From NCBI RefSeq assembly GCF_013184745.1, contig NZ_JAATVU010000001.1, positions 124,001 through 188,000 on the forward strand: DNA of 64,000 nt. Direction: 5' to 3'. Within the stretch, counting starts at the first letter, position 1, and the number at the start of each line of letters is the position of its first letter. Both the position numbers and the translations under genes were made by a program. Below, one piece after another: positions 52,655-61,721 of the stretch. The notes beneath the pieces were generated by a model. The model was not told the origin of the DNA and ran no database searches. It saw only the letters and a list, made by a program, of their open reading frames with translations. The stretch comes from Mangrovicoccus sp. HB161399 (lineage in GTDB: Bacteria; Pseudomonadota; Alphaproteobacteria; Rhodobacterales; Rhodobacteraceae).

Positions 52655-54985
52655 ATGCTCGCACAGTTGCGCCGCATGGCAGGAAGCGTCGGCGTCAAGG
52701 TCGGCGGGATCATCGTGCTCATGGCTGCCCTGGCCGTCTCGGCCGTGGCCATATCGCTCAACGTATTCGGTGCCTTCAGCGCGGATCTCACGGCATTCGA
52801 GAACCGCGAAGTGCCCGCGCTGCGGCGCAGTTCCAGCATGACCCAGGCGGTATCTGAGATCAGCGAGAGCATGTCGCAGCTGCTGATCGCGGGCAGCAGC
52901 GACGACATTTCCGGGCTATCGGACAAGCTGGGCGGCCTGCTGGAAACCTTCGACGGCTACGCCAAGGACGTGCGCGAGGATCTGCGCCCCGGCTTCGTCG
53001 AGGACATCGCCACGATGGGCGCCGCCTTCGACGACCTCGCCGACGCCCGCCGCACCGAGTTGGAGAAGGACAACCTGACTCTGGAGCAGAGCGATGCGCT
53101 GATGGCCTCCGCCGCGGCGGCGACCGCCCGGCTGCAGGACATCTGGGCAACGGAGCTGGAACGCGCCCGCGATCCGCTGGCCGACCCGGGCCAGCGCGAC
53201 GCGGTGGAGCGGATGGACATGGCCGTCACGATGGAGCGCGCAGTCGCCGCCTTCCTGTCGGCCACGCTGTCGGGCGCCTCGGCGGACGACCTGGCCGGCG
53301 TGGCGCAGGCCGCGCAGCAGGCCGCGGAACTCTTCGCGGTGATCGAACAGGGCGCCGCGAATTTCGCCTCGGACGCCGAGCTCGCGGGCATCGTCCGCGA
53401 TATTGGCGCGGAAACGTCCCCCGATACCGGGATCCTCGCCCTGCGCGCCGCTGTGGTCGACTCCCGCGGCAAGGCCGAGACCGCCTCGGCCACCGCGGCC
53501 GCGGCCGTGGCCGAAGTCACCGCGCTCGCCCGCGGCATGGGCGGGCGCAGCGTCGACCGGATCGAGGCGGCGAGCACCTCGCTGAACGCCGCGGCCGACT
53601 CCGCCCGGGCGCGTATGTGGGTGGTGGCCGCCGCCTGCGGCGTGATCCTCGCCGCGGCCCCTGCCGGGCTCTGGTTCCTGCTGGTGCGCCCCCTCGGCCG
53701 CCTGATCGGCGCCACCGGACGGCTGGCCGCGGGCGACACCGCACCGGTCCCCTCCTATGCCGGCCATGGCGGCGAGATCGCCAGTCTCGCAAGCGCGCTG
53801 CAGGTGTTCCGCCAGAATTTCCTCGACCGCCAGCGGATGCAGGAGGAAGAGCGCGCCCGCGAGGCCGAGCAGCGCGAGGAAACCCTGCGCCGCGAGCGCG
53901 AGGACCGCGAGCGGGAGGCACGGGAGAGACAGCGCGAGGCCGAGGCGCTGGAAGCGCAGCGCGAGCAGGAGGCCCGCGAACTTCGCGAGCGCGAGGAGAT
54001 GCGCGCCGGCGCCGAGGCGGTCCAGCGCCGCCAGCAGGAGGAACAGGACCAGGTCGTGCGCGCCCTAGCCGACGGGCTGAAGAGCTTGGCCTCCGGCGAT
54101 CTCATGGCCCGGATCGACGCCGAATTCCCCGAGGCCTACGAAGAGCTGCGCGGCAATTTCAACGCCGCGCTCGGCAAGCTCGCAGAGCTGGTGATCCAGA
54201 TCTCGGGCCGGATCGGCGAAATCAGCGGAACCAGCAGCGAGATCTCCTCCGCGGCCGACGACCTGTCGCGGCGCACCGAGCAATCCGCCGCCACGCTGCA
54301 GGAAACCTCGGCCGCGCTGAACCAGCTGACCGCCGCGGTGGAAACCGCCGCCGACCGGGCGCGCCGCGCCGACGGCCTGTCCCGCGCCGCGAATTCCAAG
54401 GCCGAGGAAAGCGGCGAGGTCGTGCAGCAGGCGGTCTCCGCCATGTCGGAAATCGACGATTCCTCGCGCAAGATCTCCAAGATCATCGACGTGATCGACG
54501 ACATCGCCTTCCAGACCAACCTGCTTGCGCTCAATGCCGGGGTGGAGGCCGCCCGCGCGGGCGAGGCCGGTCGGGGCTTCGCCGTGGTTGCCTCCGAGGT
54601 CCGCGGCCTGGCGCAGCGGTCCTCCGAGGCGGCGCGCGAGATCAACGACCTCATCTCCAGCTCCACCGAGCAGATCCAGCGCGGCGTGAAGCTGGTCGAC
54701 CATAGCGGCCAGGCGCTGCGGGAGATCATCGCGGCGGTGGCCGAAATCGCGGGCAACGTTTCCGACATCTCCGCTTCCGCCCAGGAGCAGGCGCTCGGCA
54801 TCAAGGAGATCAACTCCGCAACGGTGCAGCTGGAAACCGGGATGCAGCAGAACGCGGCCATGACGGAGGAAACCACCGCGGCGAGCTTTGCCCTGAGCAA
54901 GACCGCCGAAGAGCTCAAGGCGATCGCCGCGCAGTTCCGCACCGGCGCCGCCGGGCAATCAGGCAGCATCGGCCGCGCAGCCTGA
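52655..54985 (+). CDS. Methyl-accepting chemotaxis protein with a long charged helix
   Basis: 776 residues from the ATG at 52655 (AAGGAA upstream). First membrane helix near 15-36, periplasmic four-helix sensing domain to about 325, second helix near 327-350, HAMP, then about 75 residues (391-466) of almost only Glu, Arg, Gln and Ala. A second HAMP-like segment precedes the signalling domain, whose tip is [20 protein letters not shown] and [20 protein letters not shown]. No CheR/CheB pentapeptide at the C-terminus. The ligand is unknown. Confidence 0.93.
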   Translation: MLAQLRRMAGSVGVKVGGIIVLMAALAVSAVAISLNVFGAFSADLTAFENREVPALRRSSSMTQAVSEISESMSQLLIAGSSDDISGLSDKLGGLLETFDGYAKDVREDLRPGFVEDIATMGAAFDDLADARRTELEKDNLTLEQSDALMASAAAATARLQDIWATELERARDPLADPGQRDAVERMDMAVTMERAVAAFLSATLSGASADDLAGVAQAAQQAAELFAVIEQGAANFASDAELAGIVRDIGAETSPDTGILALRAAVVDSRGKAETASATAAAAVAEVTALARGMGGRSVDRIEAASTSLNAAADSARARMWVVAAACGVILAAAPAGLWFLLVRPLGRLIGATGRLAAGDTAPVPSYAGHGGEIASLASALQVFRQNFLDRQRMQEEERAREAEQREETLRREREDREREARERQREAEALEAQREQEARELREREEMRAGAEAVQRRQQEEQDQVVRALADGLKSLASGDLMARIDAEFPEAYEELRGNFNAALGKLAELVIQISGRIGEISGTSSEISSAADDLSRRTEQSAATLQETSAALNQLTAAVETAADRARRADGLSRAANSKAEESGEVVQQAVSAMSEIDDSSRKISKIIDVIDDIAFQTNLLALNAGVEAARAGEAGRGFAVVASEVRGLAQRSSEAAREINDLISSSTEQIQRGVKLVDHSGQALREIIAAVAEIAGNVSDISASAQEQALGIKEINSATVQLETGMQQNAAMTEETTAASFALSKTAEELKAIAAQFRTGAAGQSGSIGRAA

Positions 54986-56036
54986 CGCGGGCGACCGGCG
55001 GACCCAGGCCCCGCCTGCTTCCTCGGGGCCGGCGGCAAGGCCAGCAGGACAGGCGACATCGCTTCTCCGGGCTTTGGGCGCCTCCGGGAATGTCCCTGCA
55101 GCAGGGCTTGGAATTTGGTCTGTCCCTGGCTGCCCGGGCGTCCGGGACCATGCCGGACAGCCCGCGCGGGACGGCGCCGGCCTGTTCCCTCCTGCTGCAG
55201 CCGCCCGGGCGGCGCCATGCCGACCGGCGGCAGAAAGCTGGGACCGGGGACGCACTGGCGGCGGGCTTGACCGGTTCTCTCATGACCCAGCTTCGGCTTC
55301 GCCGCGTCCTGCCCAGCCGCCGCCCCGCGTTAGTGGAAATGACTGTCGGACAGCAGCCGCTGGCATGCGGGAAACAGGCGAGATCGCGGGCAAGGCTCGC
55401 GAAGCCGGGCGCCGGACCACCCGGCAACTGGCTGCGTTCCGTCCACTCGCCCGGATGCAGGCCGCTGAGGATGTCCCGCCCCGTGCGGGGACCGACGCTC
55501 CTTGACACCTTTGCAGGTCCCGTCCGCATCCCAGACCGGGGGCTCCCGGCCCTCTTCTCCGTTTCCAGCCGGCTTCCGCCATGACCGAACGGACTGCGCC
55601 TGGAACCGCATGCATGGCGCCCCTTCTTCACGCGGAAAGCTGAAGCTTAGGCAATGGCCGAACGGCGCTCCTTGCACCTACGGAAGATGCAACGCCGGTC
55701 AGGAACGCACCACGGCCACAGCCGGACAGCATGGCGCGGGCCGGAGCGTCAGCGTCCGGACTCAAGGACACTCGCCGAATTGCCATGAAGGAGTTCCTAG
55801 CGGGCCTTGCCGACCGGTCATGCGGCTCCGGGGTGCTGCGCCTTAGGTGACAGTTCCACGGGGCCGCGGCGCCCCGCGGGACGGCATGTACGCTGAATGA
55901 TTGCCATGAACGGGCACGGCTTCCGGACCGGGGAGGACCGGTGCGCTGCCGCTGCCTGCAGCCCGCATCCGGTCAAGCCGTCACTCCCCTGCGCGACATC
56001 GTCCCGCTCCGCGGCCCCGGGGCGCGGGGCCGCAAA
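54986..56036. other. Gene-free stretch between the chemotaxis receptor and the D-amino acid locus
   Basis: About 1.05 kb between two convergent genes. Frames on both strands are Pro/Arg/Gly-rich and unrecognised. A stem-loop without T run (GGCCCCG at 55007-55013 with CGGGGCC at 55024-55030) follows the receptor gene and may stop its transcription. Hairpin GCGGCCCC/GGGGCCGC at 56011-56033 lies at the other end. Confidence 0.5.
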
Positions 56037-56067
56037 TGAAAAGCGGCGGGGAACGCATCCCCGCCGC
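56037..56067 (-). terminator. Intrinsic terminator of the D-amino acid operon
   Basis: Ten-base perfect stem GCGGCGGGGA (56043-56052) with TCCCCGCCGC (56058-56067) and a five-base loop. On the minus strand it is followed by TTTTCATTT. It lies about 40 bases after the transaminase stop. A second hairpin (56011-56033) follows directly. Confidence 0.8.
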
Positions 56068-56106
56068 AACCATGGCTGCCGGTCCGCCCGGCGGGGCGGG
56101 ACAGGA

Positions 56107-56961
56107 TCAGGAGGCGAGCTTCGCGCTTTCCTCGATGTAGATTTCGCGCAGGCGCTTCGCGACCGGGCCCGGCTTGCCGTCGCCCAGCTCGACGCCGTCG
56201 ACCTTGACCACCGGCATCACGAAGGTCGTGGCCGAGGTGATGAAGGCCTCCGCCGCATCCTTGGCCTCCTCGATGGTGAAGGGGCGCTCCTCGACCTGCA
56301 TCTGCGCTTCCTTCGCCATCTTCAGAACGGCCGCGCGGGTGATCCCGTGCAGGATGTCGTTCGACAGCTGGCGGGTGACGATGCGGCCGTCCTTGGTCAC
56401 GATATAGGCGTTGTTCGAGGTGCCCTCGGTCACGAAGCCGTCCTCGACCAGCCAGGCATCGTCGAACCCGGCCTTCTTGGCCGCGGTCTTGGCCATCGAC
56501 GGATAGAGCAGCTGCACCGTCTTGATGTCGCGCCGCGCCCAGCGCTGGTCGTCGGTGACGCCGACCGACAGGCCGGTTTCGGCCTTGGGCGAGTCCACCA
56601 GGCTCATGTGCATGCCGAAGAGCACGACCGTCGGGGCCAGCCCCTCGGGCATCAGGAAGTCGCGGTCGGCGACGCCGCGGGTGATCTGCAGGTAGACGCC
56701 GCCCTCGACGATGGCGTTCCTCTCCACCAGCTCCTTGTGGACGCCCAGCAGCTCTTCGGCGGACATCGGCATCTCGATGCCGAGCTCGCCCAGCGAGCGC
56801 TCCAGCCGGCGCACATGGCCGTCGAAATCGATCAGCTTGCCGCCGAGGACCGAGGTCACCTCGTAGACGCCGTCGCCCATCAGGAAGGCACGGTCGAAGA
56901 TGGAGATCTTCGCCTCTTCCGCGGGCAGGAAATCTCCGTTCAGGTACACGATGCGGGTCAT
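56107..56961 (-). CDS. D-amino-acid transaminase-like, fold type IV aminotransferase
   Basis: 284 residues from the ATG at 56961 with AGAGGA upstream. PLP Lys147 lies in RWARRDIKTVQLLYPS, with DRAFLMGDGVYEV near 23-35 and the phosphate-binding FVTEGTSNNAYIV near 177. The N-terminal VYLNGDFLPAEEAKISIFDR and overall length are those of D-alanine transaminases rather than IlvE. These exchange amino groups between D-Ala, D-Glu and other D-amino acids and keto acids. Third gene of the dgcN-dgcA operon, 16 bases after dgcA. Confidence 0.88.
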   Translation of the reverse strand: MTRIVYLNGDFLPAEEAKISIFDRAFLMGDGVYEVTSVLGGKLIDFDGHVRRLERSLGELGIEMPMSAEELLGVHKELVERNAIVEGGVYLQITRGVADRDFLMPEGLAPTVVLFGMHMSLVDSPKAETGLSVGVTDDQRWARRDIKTVQLLYPSMAKTAAKKAGFDDAWLVEDGFVTEGTSNNAYIVTKDGRIVTRQLSNDILHGITRAAVLKMAKEAQMQVEERPFTIEEAKDAAEAFITSATTFVMPVVKVDGVELGDGKPGPVAKRLREIYIEESAKLAS

Positions 56962-56977
56962 GGATGGGTCCTCTCGG

Positions 56978-57949
56978 TCAGCCCCAGAGACCGGGCTCTG
57001 GCGGATGGATGCCGTCCTGATCGTACAGGATCGGCGTGTCGCGGTCTTCGGCCAGCAGGAGCGGCGCGTCAAGATCGGTCACGCGCGCACCCTGGGCCAG
57101 CATCACCCCGGGCGCCATGGCAAGCGACGAGCCCACCATGCAGCCGACCATGATGCCATAGCCTTCGGCCATCGCCGCCTGCTTCAGCTTCAGCGCCTCG
57201 GTCAGCCCGCCAGTCTTGTCGAGCTTGATGTTGATGACGTCGTACTTGCCCTTGAGATGGTGCAGCGAAGCCCGGTCATGCGCGCTCTCGTCGGCGCAGA
57301 CCGGCACCGGCCGGTCGAGCCCGATCAGCGCTTCGTCATCGGCGGCGGGCAGCGGCTGTTCCACCAGGGTGACGCCGAGCCGGGCGAGATGCGGGGCGAG
57401 ATCGGCATAGACCTCGGCCGTCCAGCCCTCGTTCGCGTCGACGATGATTTCGGATTTGGGCGCGCCCGCGCGGACGGCCTCCAGCCGGGGCATGTCGTCG
57501 GGAGTGCCGAGCTTGATCTTCAGCAGCGGACGGAAGGCGTTCTTCGCGGCGTTGGCCTGCATCGCCTCCGGCTCGTCGAGCCCCAGCGTGTAGGCGGTGA
57601 TGACCGGCCCCGGCGCGGGAAGGCCCGCAAGATCCCAGGCTCGGACGCCGGCCCGCTTTGCCTCCAGATCCCAGAAGGCGCAGTCCACGGCATTGCGCGC
57701 CGCACCCGCGGGCAGCAGATCCTGCAGCGTCTCGCGGGTGACGTCCGCGGGCAGCGAGCGGATCAGGTCGGTGACGCTCTCCTGCGACTCGCCGTAGCGC
57801 GGATAGGGCACGCATTCGCCGCGCCCGGCAATGCCATCCCCGGTCAGGGTGACGGTGATCACCTGCGCCTCGGTCTTCGCCCCCCGCGAGATGCGGAAGG
57901 CCTGGGCCAGGCGGAAGCTTTCGGCCTGCACCTCGATCTTGAGCGTCAT
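56978..57949 (-). CDS. dgcA: N-acetyl-D-glutamate racemase / dipeptide epimerase-like enolase-superfamily enzyme
   Basis: 323 residues. Enolase-superfamily active site complete: LLKIKLG (Lys144, Lys146), DANEGW (Asp171), VEQPLP (Glu197), CADESAHD (Asp220) and INIKLDKTGG (Lys242). The fold is that of L-Ala-D/L-Glu epimerases; genes of this group next to a DUF1611 protein are DgcA enzymes that racemise N-acetyl-D-glutamate. The partner gene upstream supports this reading. Cytoplasmic. Confidence 0.88.
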   Translation of the reverse strand: MTLKIEVQAESFRLAQAFRISRGAKTEAQVITVTLTGDGIAGRGECVPYPRYGESQESVTDLIRSLPADVTRETLQDLLPAGAARNAVDCAFWDLEAKRAGVRAWDLAGLPAPGPVITAYTLGLDEPEAMQANAAKNAFRPLLKIKLGTPDDMPRLEAVRAGAPKSEIIVDANEGWTAEVYADLAPHLARLGVTLVEQPLPAADDEALIGLDRPVPVCADESAHDRASLHHLKGKYDVINIKLDKTGGLTEALKLKQAAMAEGYGIMVGCMVGSSLAMAPGVMLAQGARVTDLDAPLLLAEDRDTPILYDQDGIHPPEPGLWG

Positions 57950-58043
57950 CGCATGTCCTCTCGCACTGACGCGCGCCGGGCCCGGCCCGGCGCTTCCTGA
58001 TGTTCTTGCGGGGCCCCGGGCCGGACCCGGGGCGGGACGGCGC

Positions 58044-59048
58044 TCAGATGCCGTCGAGCGCGTCGACCAGACGGGCCGCGCCCTGGCGGAACGGGTCGAC
58101 GGCGGGCAGGCCCATCTTCTCCTCCAGCTCAGCCAGGTAGGCGTCGCCTTCCTCCGGGATCATGCCCGAGGTGTTGACCGAGATGCCCACGACCTTGCAG
58201 GCCGGATTCGCCACCTGCGCCAGCTGCAGTGCGACGTCGCGCAGCGCCTCCAGCGAGGGCAGCTGGTAGTCCGGAAGACCGCGCATGTGCGGGCGGGTCG
58301 GCTCGTGGCACAGCACCAGCGCGTCGGGCTGGCCGCCATGCACCAGCGCCATGGTCACGCCGGAATAGGAGACGTGGAACAGGCTGCCCTGCCCCTCGAT
58401 CAGGTCCCAGTGATCCGGATCGTTGTCCGGCGTCAGCGCCTCGATGGAGCCCGCCATGAAATCGGCGACCACCGCGTCGAGCGGCACGCCGCCGCCGGTG
58501 ATCAGGATGCCGGTCTGGCCGGTGGCCCGGAAGGTCGCGTTCATGCCGCGCGCGGTCATTTCCTTTTCCATGGCCAGCGCGGTGTACATCTTGCCGACCG
58601 AGCAGTCGGTTCCGACGGCAAGGCAGCGCTTGCCCGGACGCTTCACGCCGTTTGCGATCGGATAGGGCCGGTCGGGCAGGCGCACGTCATAGAGCCGGGT
58701 CCCGGCGCGGGCGGCCGCATCGACCAGGGGCTGCTGGTCGCGCAGCAGCGTGTGCAGGCCCGAGGCGAGGTCGAAGCCCTTCTCCAGCGCCTCGACCAGG
58801 ATCGACATCCAGCTGTCGGAAATGACGCCGCCGCGGTTCGCCACGCCGATCACCAGGGTCTTGGCCCCGGCGGCCCTGGCCTCGTCCAGGGTCATGTCGG
58901 GGATCTTCATGTCGGCATTGCAGCCCGGCAGGCGCAGCTGGCCCACAGCGAAATCCGGCCGCCAGTCGCGGATCCCCTGGGCCACCTTCGCAGCCAGCGG
59001 ATCGGGGGCATCGCCGAGGAACAGCAGATAGGGGTGCTGGATCATCAT
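58044..59048 (-). CDS. dgcN: D-glutamate N-acetyltransferase-type protein (DUF1611)
   Basis: 334 residues, with tandem ATGs at 59048 and 59045; the second has the better spacing from GGAG. P-loop-like GTDCSVGK at 146-153, N-terminal LLFLGDAPDPLAAKVAQGI, and TGQTGILITGGGVPLDAVVA near 180. DUF1611 proteins paired with DgcA have been described as DgcN, which acetylates D-glutamate. It lies 94 bases upstream of dgcA on the same strand, the first gene of the operon. Confidence 0.88.
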   Translation of the reverse strand: MMIQHPYLLFLGDAPDPLAAKVAQGIRDWRPDFAVGQLRLPGCNADMKIPDMTLDEARAAGAKTLVIGVANRGGVISDSWMSILVEALEKGFDLASGLHTLLRDQQPLVDAAARAGTRLYDVRLPDRPYPIANGVKRPGKRCLAVGTDCSVGKMYTALAMEKEMTARGMNATFRATGQTGILITGGGVPLDAVVADFMAGSIEALTPDNDPDHWDLIEGQGSLFHVSYSGVTMALVHGGQPDALVLCHEPTRPHMRGLPDYQLPSLEALRDVALQLAQVANPACKVVGISVNTSGMIPEEGDAYLAELEEKMGLPAVDPFRQGAARLVDALDGI

Positions 59049-59188
59049 TCACTCCGTCATTCATATTCGCGGCGATCATGCGCCGCCGCTCCTGTCTTTC
59101 AACATGAACCCTGCACTGGCATGATGAAACCGCCGATGTGGACGTATCCGCAGGCAAATCTGCCGTTTTTCCGGGACTTCCCGGCATC

Positions 59189-59226
59189 TTGCGCTGCAGC
59201 TGCGACACCTTGCGCCGCATATGCGA
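59189..59226. promoter_or_regulatory. Tandem 17-bp direct repeats between dgcN and mcl1
   Basis: TTGCGCTGCAGCTGCGA at 59189-59205 and TTGCGCCGCATATGCGA at 59210-59226 match at 14 of 17 positions and start 21 bases apart, two helical turns. Each has an internal imperfect dyad around GCA. They lie 80-117 bases upstream of the mcl1 start, in the divergent promoter region shared with dgcN. Confidence 0.55.
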
Positions 59227-59305
59227 AATTCCCGCTTGCAGATGAAGGCGCAAGGATATAACCAAAGCTGGATCAGTTTTGAAACAAAATGACCACGAGG
59301 CCCGT

Positions 59306-60265
59306 ATGAGTTTCCGCATCCAGCCCGCGGCCCCTGCCCGTCCCAACCGCTGCCAGCTCTTCGGCCCGGGCTCCCGCCCGGCCATTTTCGAGAAGATGGC
59401 AAGTTCTGCGGCGGATGTCATCAACCTCGATCTCGAGGACTCGGTCGCGCCCGACGACAAGCCGGAAGCGCGCAGGAACATCATCCAGGCGATCGGCGAC
59501 ATCGACTGGGGCAAGAAGACCCTGGCCGTGCGCATCAACGGGCTCGACACGCCCTACTGGTACCGCGACGTGGTCGACCTGCTGGAGCAGGCTTCCGACC
59601 GGATCGACCAGATCATGATCCCGAAGGTCGGCTGCGCAGGCGACATCTATGCCGTCGACGCGCTGGTCACCGCCATCGAGCGCGCCAAGGGCCGCACCAA
59701 GCCGATCAAGTTCGAGGTGATCATCGAATCCGCGGCAGGCATCGCCCATGTCGAGGAAATCGCCGCGGCCAGCCCGCGGATGGAGGCGATGAGCCTCGGC
59801 GCCGCCGATTTCGCGGCCTCGATGGGGATGCAGACCACCGGCATCGGCGGGACGCAGGAAAACTACTACATGATCCGCGAAGGCGCGAAATACTGGTCGG
59901 ATCCGTGGCACTGGGCGCAGGCCGCCATCGTCGCCGCCTGCCGCACGCATGGCGTTCTGCCGGTCGACGGTCCGTTCGGCGATTTCTCCGATGACGAGGG
60001 CTACCGCGCGCAGGCGCGCCGTTCGGCGACGCTGGGAATGGTCGGAAAATGGGCGATCCACCCCAAGCAGATCGCCATCGCCAACGAGGTCTTCACTCCG
60101 TCCGAGGAAGCCGTGGCCGAAGCGCGCGAGATCCTCGCCGCCATGGAGAAGGCCAAGGCCGAAGGCCTCGGCGCGACCGTCTACAAGGGCCGCCTGGTCG
60201 ACATCGCGTCGATCAAGCAGGCCGAAGTCATCGTGGCCCAGTCCGAGCTGATCGCAAGCAGCTGA
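59306..60265 (+). CDS. mcl1: L-malyl-CoA / beta-methylmalyl-CoA lyase
   Basis: 319 residues from the ATG at 59306, with GAGG upstream. Very close in length and sequence to Mcl1 of Rhodobacter: PARPNRCQLFGPGSRPA, NLDLEDSVAPDDKPEAR, EVIIESAAGIAHVEEIAAAS, LGAADFAASMGMQTTGIGGT and WAIHPKQIAIANEVF. It cleaves beta-methylmalyl-CoA and malyl-CoA in the ethylmalonyl-CoA pathway of acetyl-CoA assimilation. Divergent from dgcN with about 260 bases between. Confidence 0.95.
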   Translation: MSFRIQPAAPARPNRCQLFGPGSRPAIFEKMASSAADVINLDLEDSVAPDDKPEARRNIIQAIGDIDWGKKTLAVRINGLDTPYWYRDVVDLLEQASDRIDQIMIPKVGCAGDIYAVDALVTAIERAKGRTKPIKFEVIIESAAGIAHVEEIAAASPRMEAMSLGAADFAASMGMQTTGIGGTQENYYMIREGAKYWSDPWHWAQAAIVAACRTHGVLPVDGPFGDFSDDEGYRAQARRSATLGMVGKWAIHPKQIAIANEVFTPSEEAVAEAREILAAMEKAKAEGLGATVYKGRLVDIASIKQAEVIVAQSELIASS

Positions 60266-60277
60266 GACCGGTGCCCG

Positions 60278-60318
60278 GGGCCGCGCGATGTTGGGAGGCT
60301 GCGCGCGGCCCGCGTTTT
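60278..60318 (+). terminator. Intrinsic terminator of mcl1
   Basis: GGGCCGCGCG at 60278-60287 pairs with CGCGCGGCCC at 60302-60311 and is followed by CGCG and TTTT. It starts 12 bases after the mcl1 stop. Confidence 0.75.
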
Positions 60319-60445
60319 CCCGAGCCCGGAAGACAGGCGCAAATCCGCCCCGCTGCACACGTAATGCGGGAAGTGATTGCAGATACATGCATTTCAGATA
60401 ATCTCTTTGGGTTGTCTAGAATCATCTCTCTGCCGGGGGTCCTAC

Positions 60446-61018
60446 ATGAGCAATGGCTTCCTTGCCGCTGCGGTTCTTGCGCTTGCAGGCGCGGCCGGCC
60501 CGCAGCCCCAGGTTGCAACCCTCGACTTCACCGAACCCGGCCTGACCCGGCTGACCGGCTTCACGACCATCCGGCTGTCGAACGCCTCGCTGAACTCCGA
60601 AGACCGCCAGATCTTCATCGGGCCGCCGGGTGAATACGGCGAGCGCGATGGCTTGGGCGTAGCCTGCGCCACCTCCGAGACCGGCCGCTGCAATGCCGAC
60701 TGGTCCATCTCCTTCGCCGCCCCGGTGGAGGCCCTGGTCTTCTCCGCCTTCCATGTCCAGCCCGGCGACTCGGTCACCGTCACCGCCTTCCTGGACGGGC
60801 GGTTGCTGGGCCAGGCGGTGGTGGAGCGGCAGAAGACCATCGACCTGTCGGATCTCGGCGCGATCGACCGGCTGCATTTCGACGACGAGAGCGCCGAAAG
60901 CGGAATCGCCTTCGGAGATTTCCGCTTCCGGACGGCCCCGCTGCCGGCCGCCCTGCCGCTGCTGATCGGCGCGGCCGGGGCGCTCCCGCTGCTGCGCGCG
61001 GGGCGCCGCCGCCGCTGA
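60446..61018 (+). CDS. Secreted protein with a VPLPA-CTERM-like sorting tail
   Basis: 190 residues from the ATG at 60446. N-terminal signal peptide (MSNGFLAAAVLALAGAAG), a beta-rich domain with ATLDFTEPGLTRLTGF, VEALVFSAFHVQPGDSVTV and FDDESAESGIAFGDFRFRTA, then the C-terminal tail PLPAALPLLIGAAGALPLL followed by an Arg cluster. This tripartite tail is that of VPLPA-CTERM proteins, sorted by exosortase-type systems. The domain function is unknown; it may bind carbohydrate or matrix. Confidence 0.82.
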   Translation: MSNGFLAAAVLALAGAAGPQPQVATLDFTEPGLTRLTGFTTIRLSNASLNSEDRQIFIGPPGEYGERDGLGVACATSETGRCNADWSISFAAPVEALVFSAFHVQPGDSVTVTAFLDGRLLGQAVVERQKTIDLSDLGAIDRLHFDDESAESGIAFGDFRFRTAPLPAALPLLIGAAGALPLLRAGRRRR

Positions 61019-61027
61019 CGCGGCAGC

Positions 61028-61492
61028 CTATCCCGACAGCTTCATGTGGATTTCTGTCAGAGCGCCCTCCGGATCGTCGGACGGCCGGACATAGACCTCG
61101 TGCAGCGGCGCATCCGGATCGGGCGCCTCGCCCGCCAAGCCCGGCCAGTCAGCGCGCAGCCAGTCGACGGCGCCCGGCAGCGCCTCGTAGGATCCCTCCA
61201 GGCGCAGTACGGCATGGCGGCCCGGCTTCAGCACGACCGTGTCGAACAGCTCGTGGATCAGCGCCTTCTCCCCGACCGACACGCCGGCATGGCCCGACAG
61301 CTCGGAGACCGGCACCTGGCCGGGGTCGTCATGATAGACTGCCACCAGTGCCTGGCCCGGCGCCCAGAGACCGCGCGCATCGAAGATCCGGCGCACCCGA
61401 TCGAAGGTGCTGCCGATGAGGGCGTAGTCCCCGCGGTGGCGGAGCGCGGCAAGGCGCTTGGGCGGAAGATCTTGGATCGTCACGTCGTACAT
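61028..61492 (-). CDS. GyrI-like / AraC effector-binding domain protein
   Basis: 154 residues from the ATG at 61492 with GGAGA upstream; longer frames upstream are not real. A single effector-binding domain: [55 protein letters not shown] and [14 protein letters not shown]. No DNA-binding domain. Such proteins bind small molecules or inhibit gyrase in other bacteria. Convergent with the secreted protein and divergent from accA. Confidence 0.88.
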   Translation of the reverse strand: MYDVTIQDLPPKRLAALRHRGDYALIGSTFDRVRRIFDARGLWAPGQALVAVYHDDPGQVPVSELSGHAGVSVGEKALIHELFDTVVLKPGRHAVLRLEGSYEALPGAVDWLRADWPGLAGEAPDPDAPLHEVYVRPSDDPEGALTEIHMKLSG

Positions 61493-61721
61493 GCTGGGTC
61501 TCCGGTCGGTTGGGCGCGCTCCCGACAGAAACGCTAGGTTTTCGCTGCGCCATGTGCCAGACGCCCGCCCGGCATGGCACGCTAGCTGCGCGCGCCGCAG
61601 CGGCCGCCTGCCCGGAAATGCTGCAACTGCACAATTCCCGCTCCGCCCAGCGGACGCCGGCGCAGTTGCGTTTCCCTGCATCCGGCTCCATATAGCCCAC
61701 CGGAACAGACGGAGCCCACGG

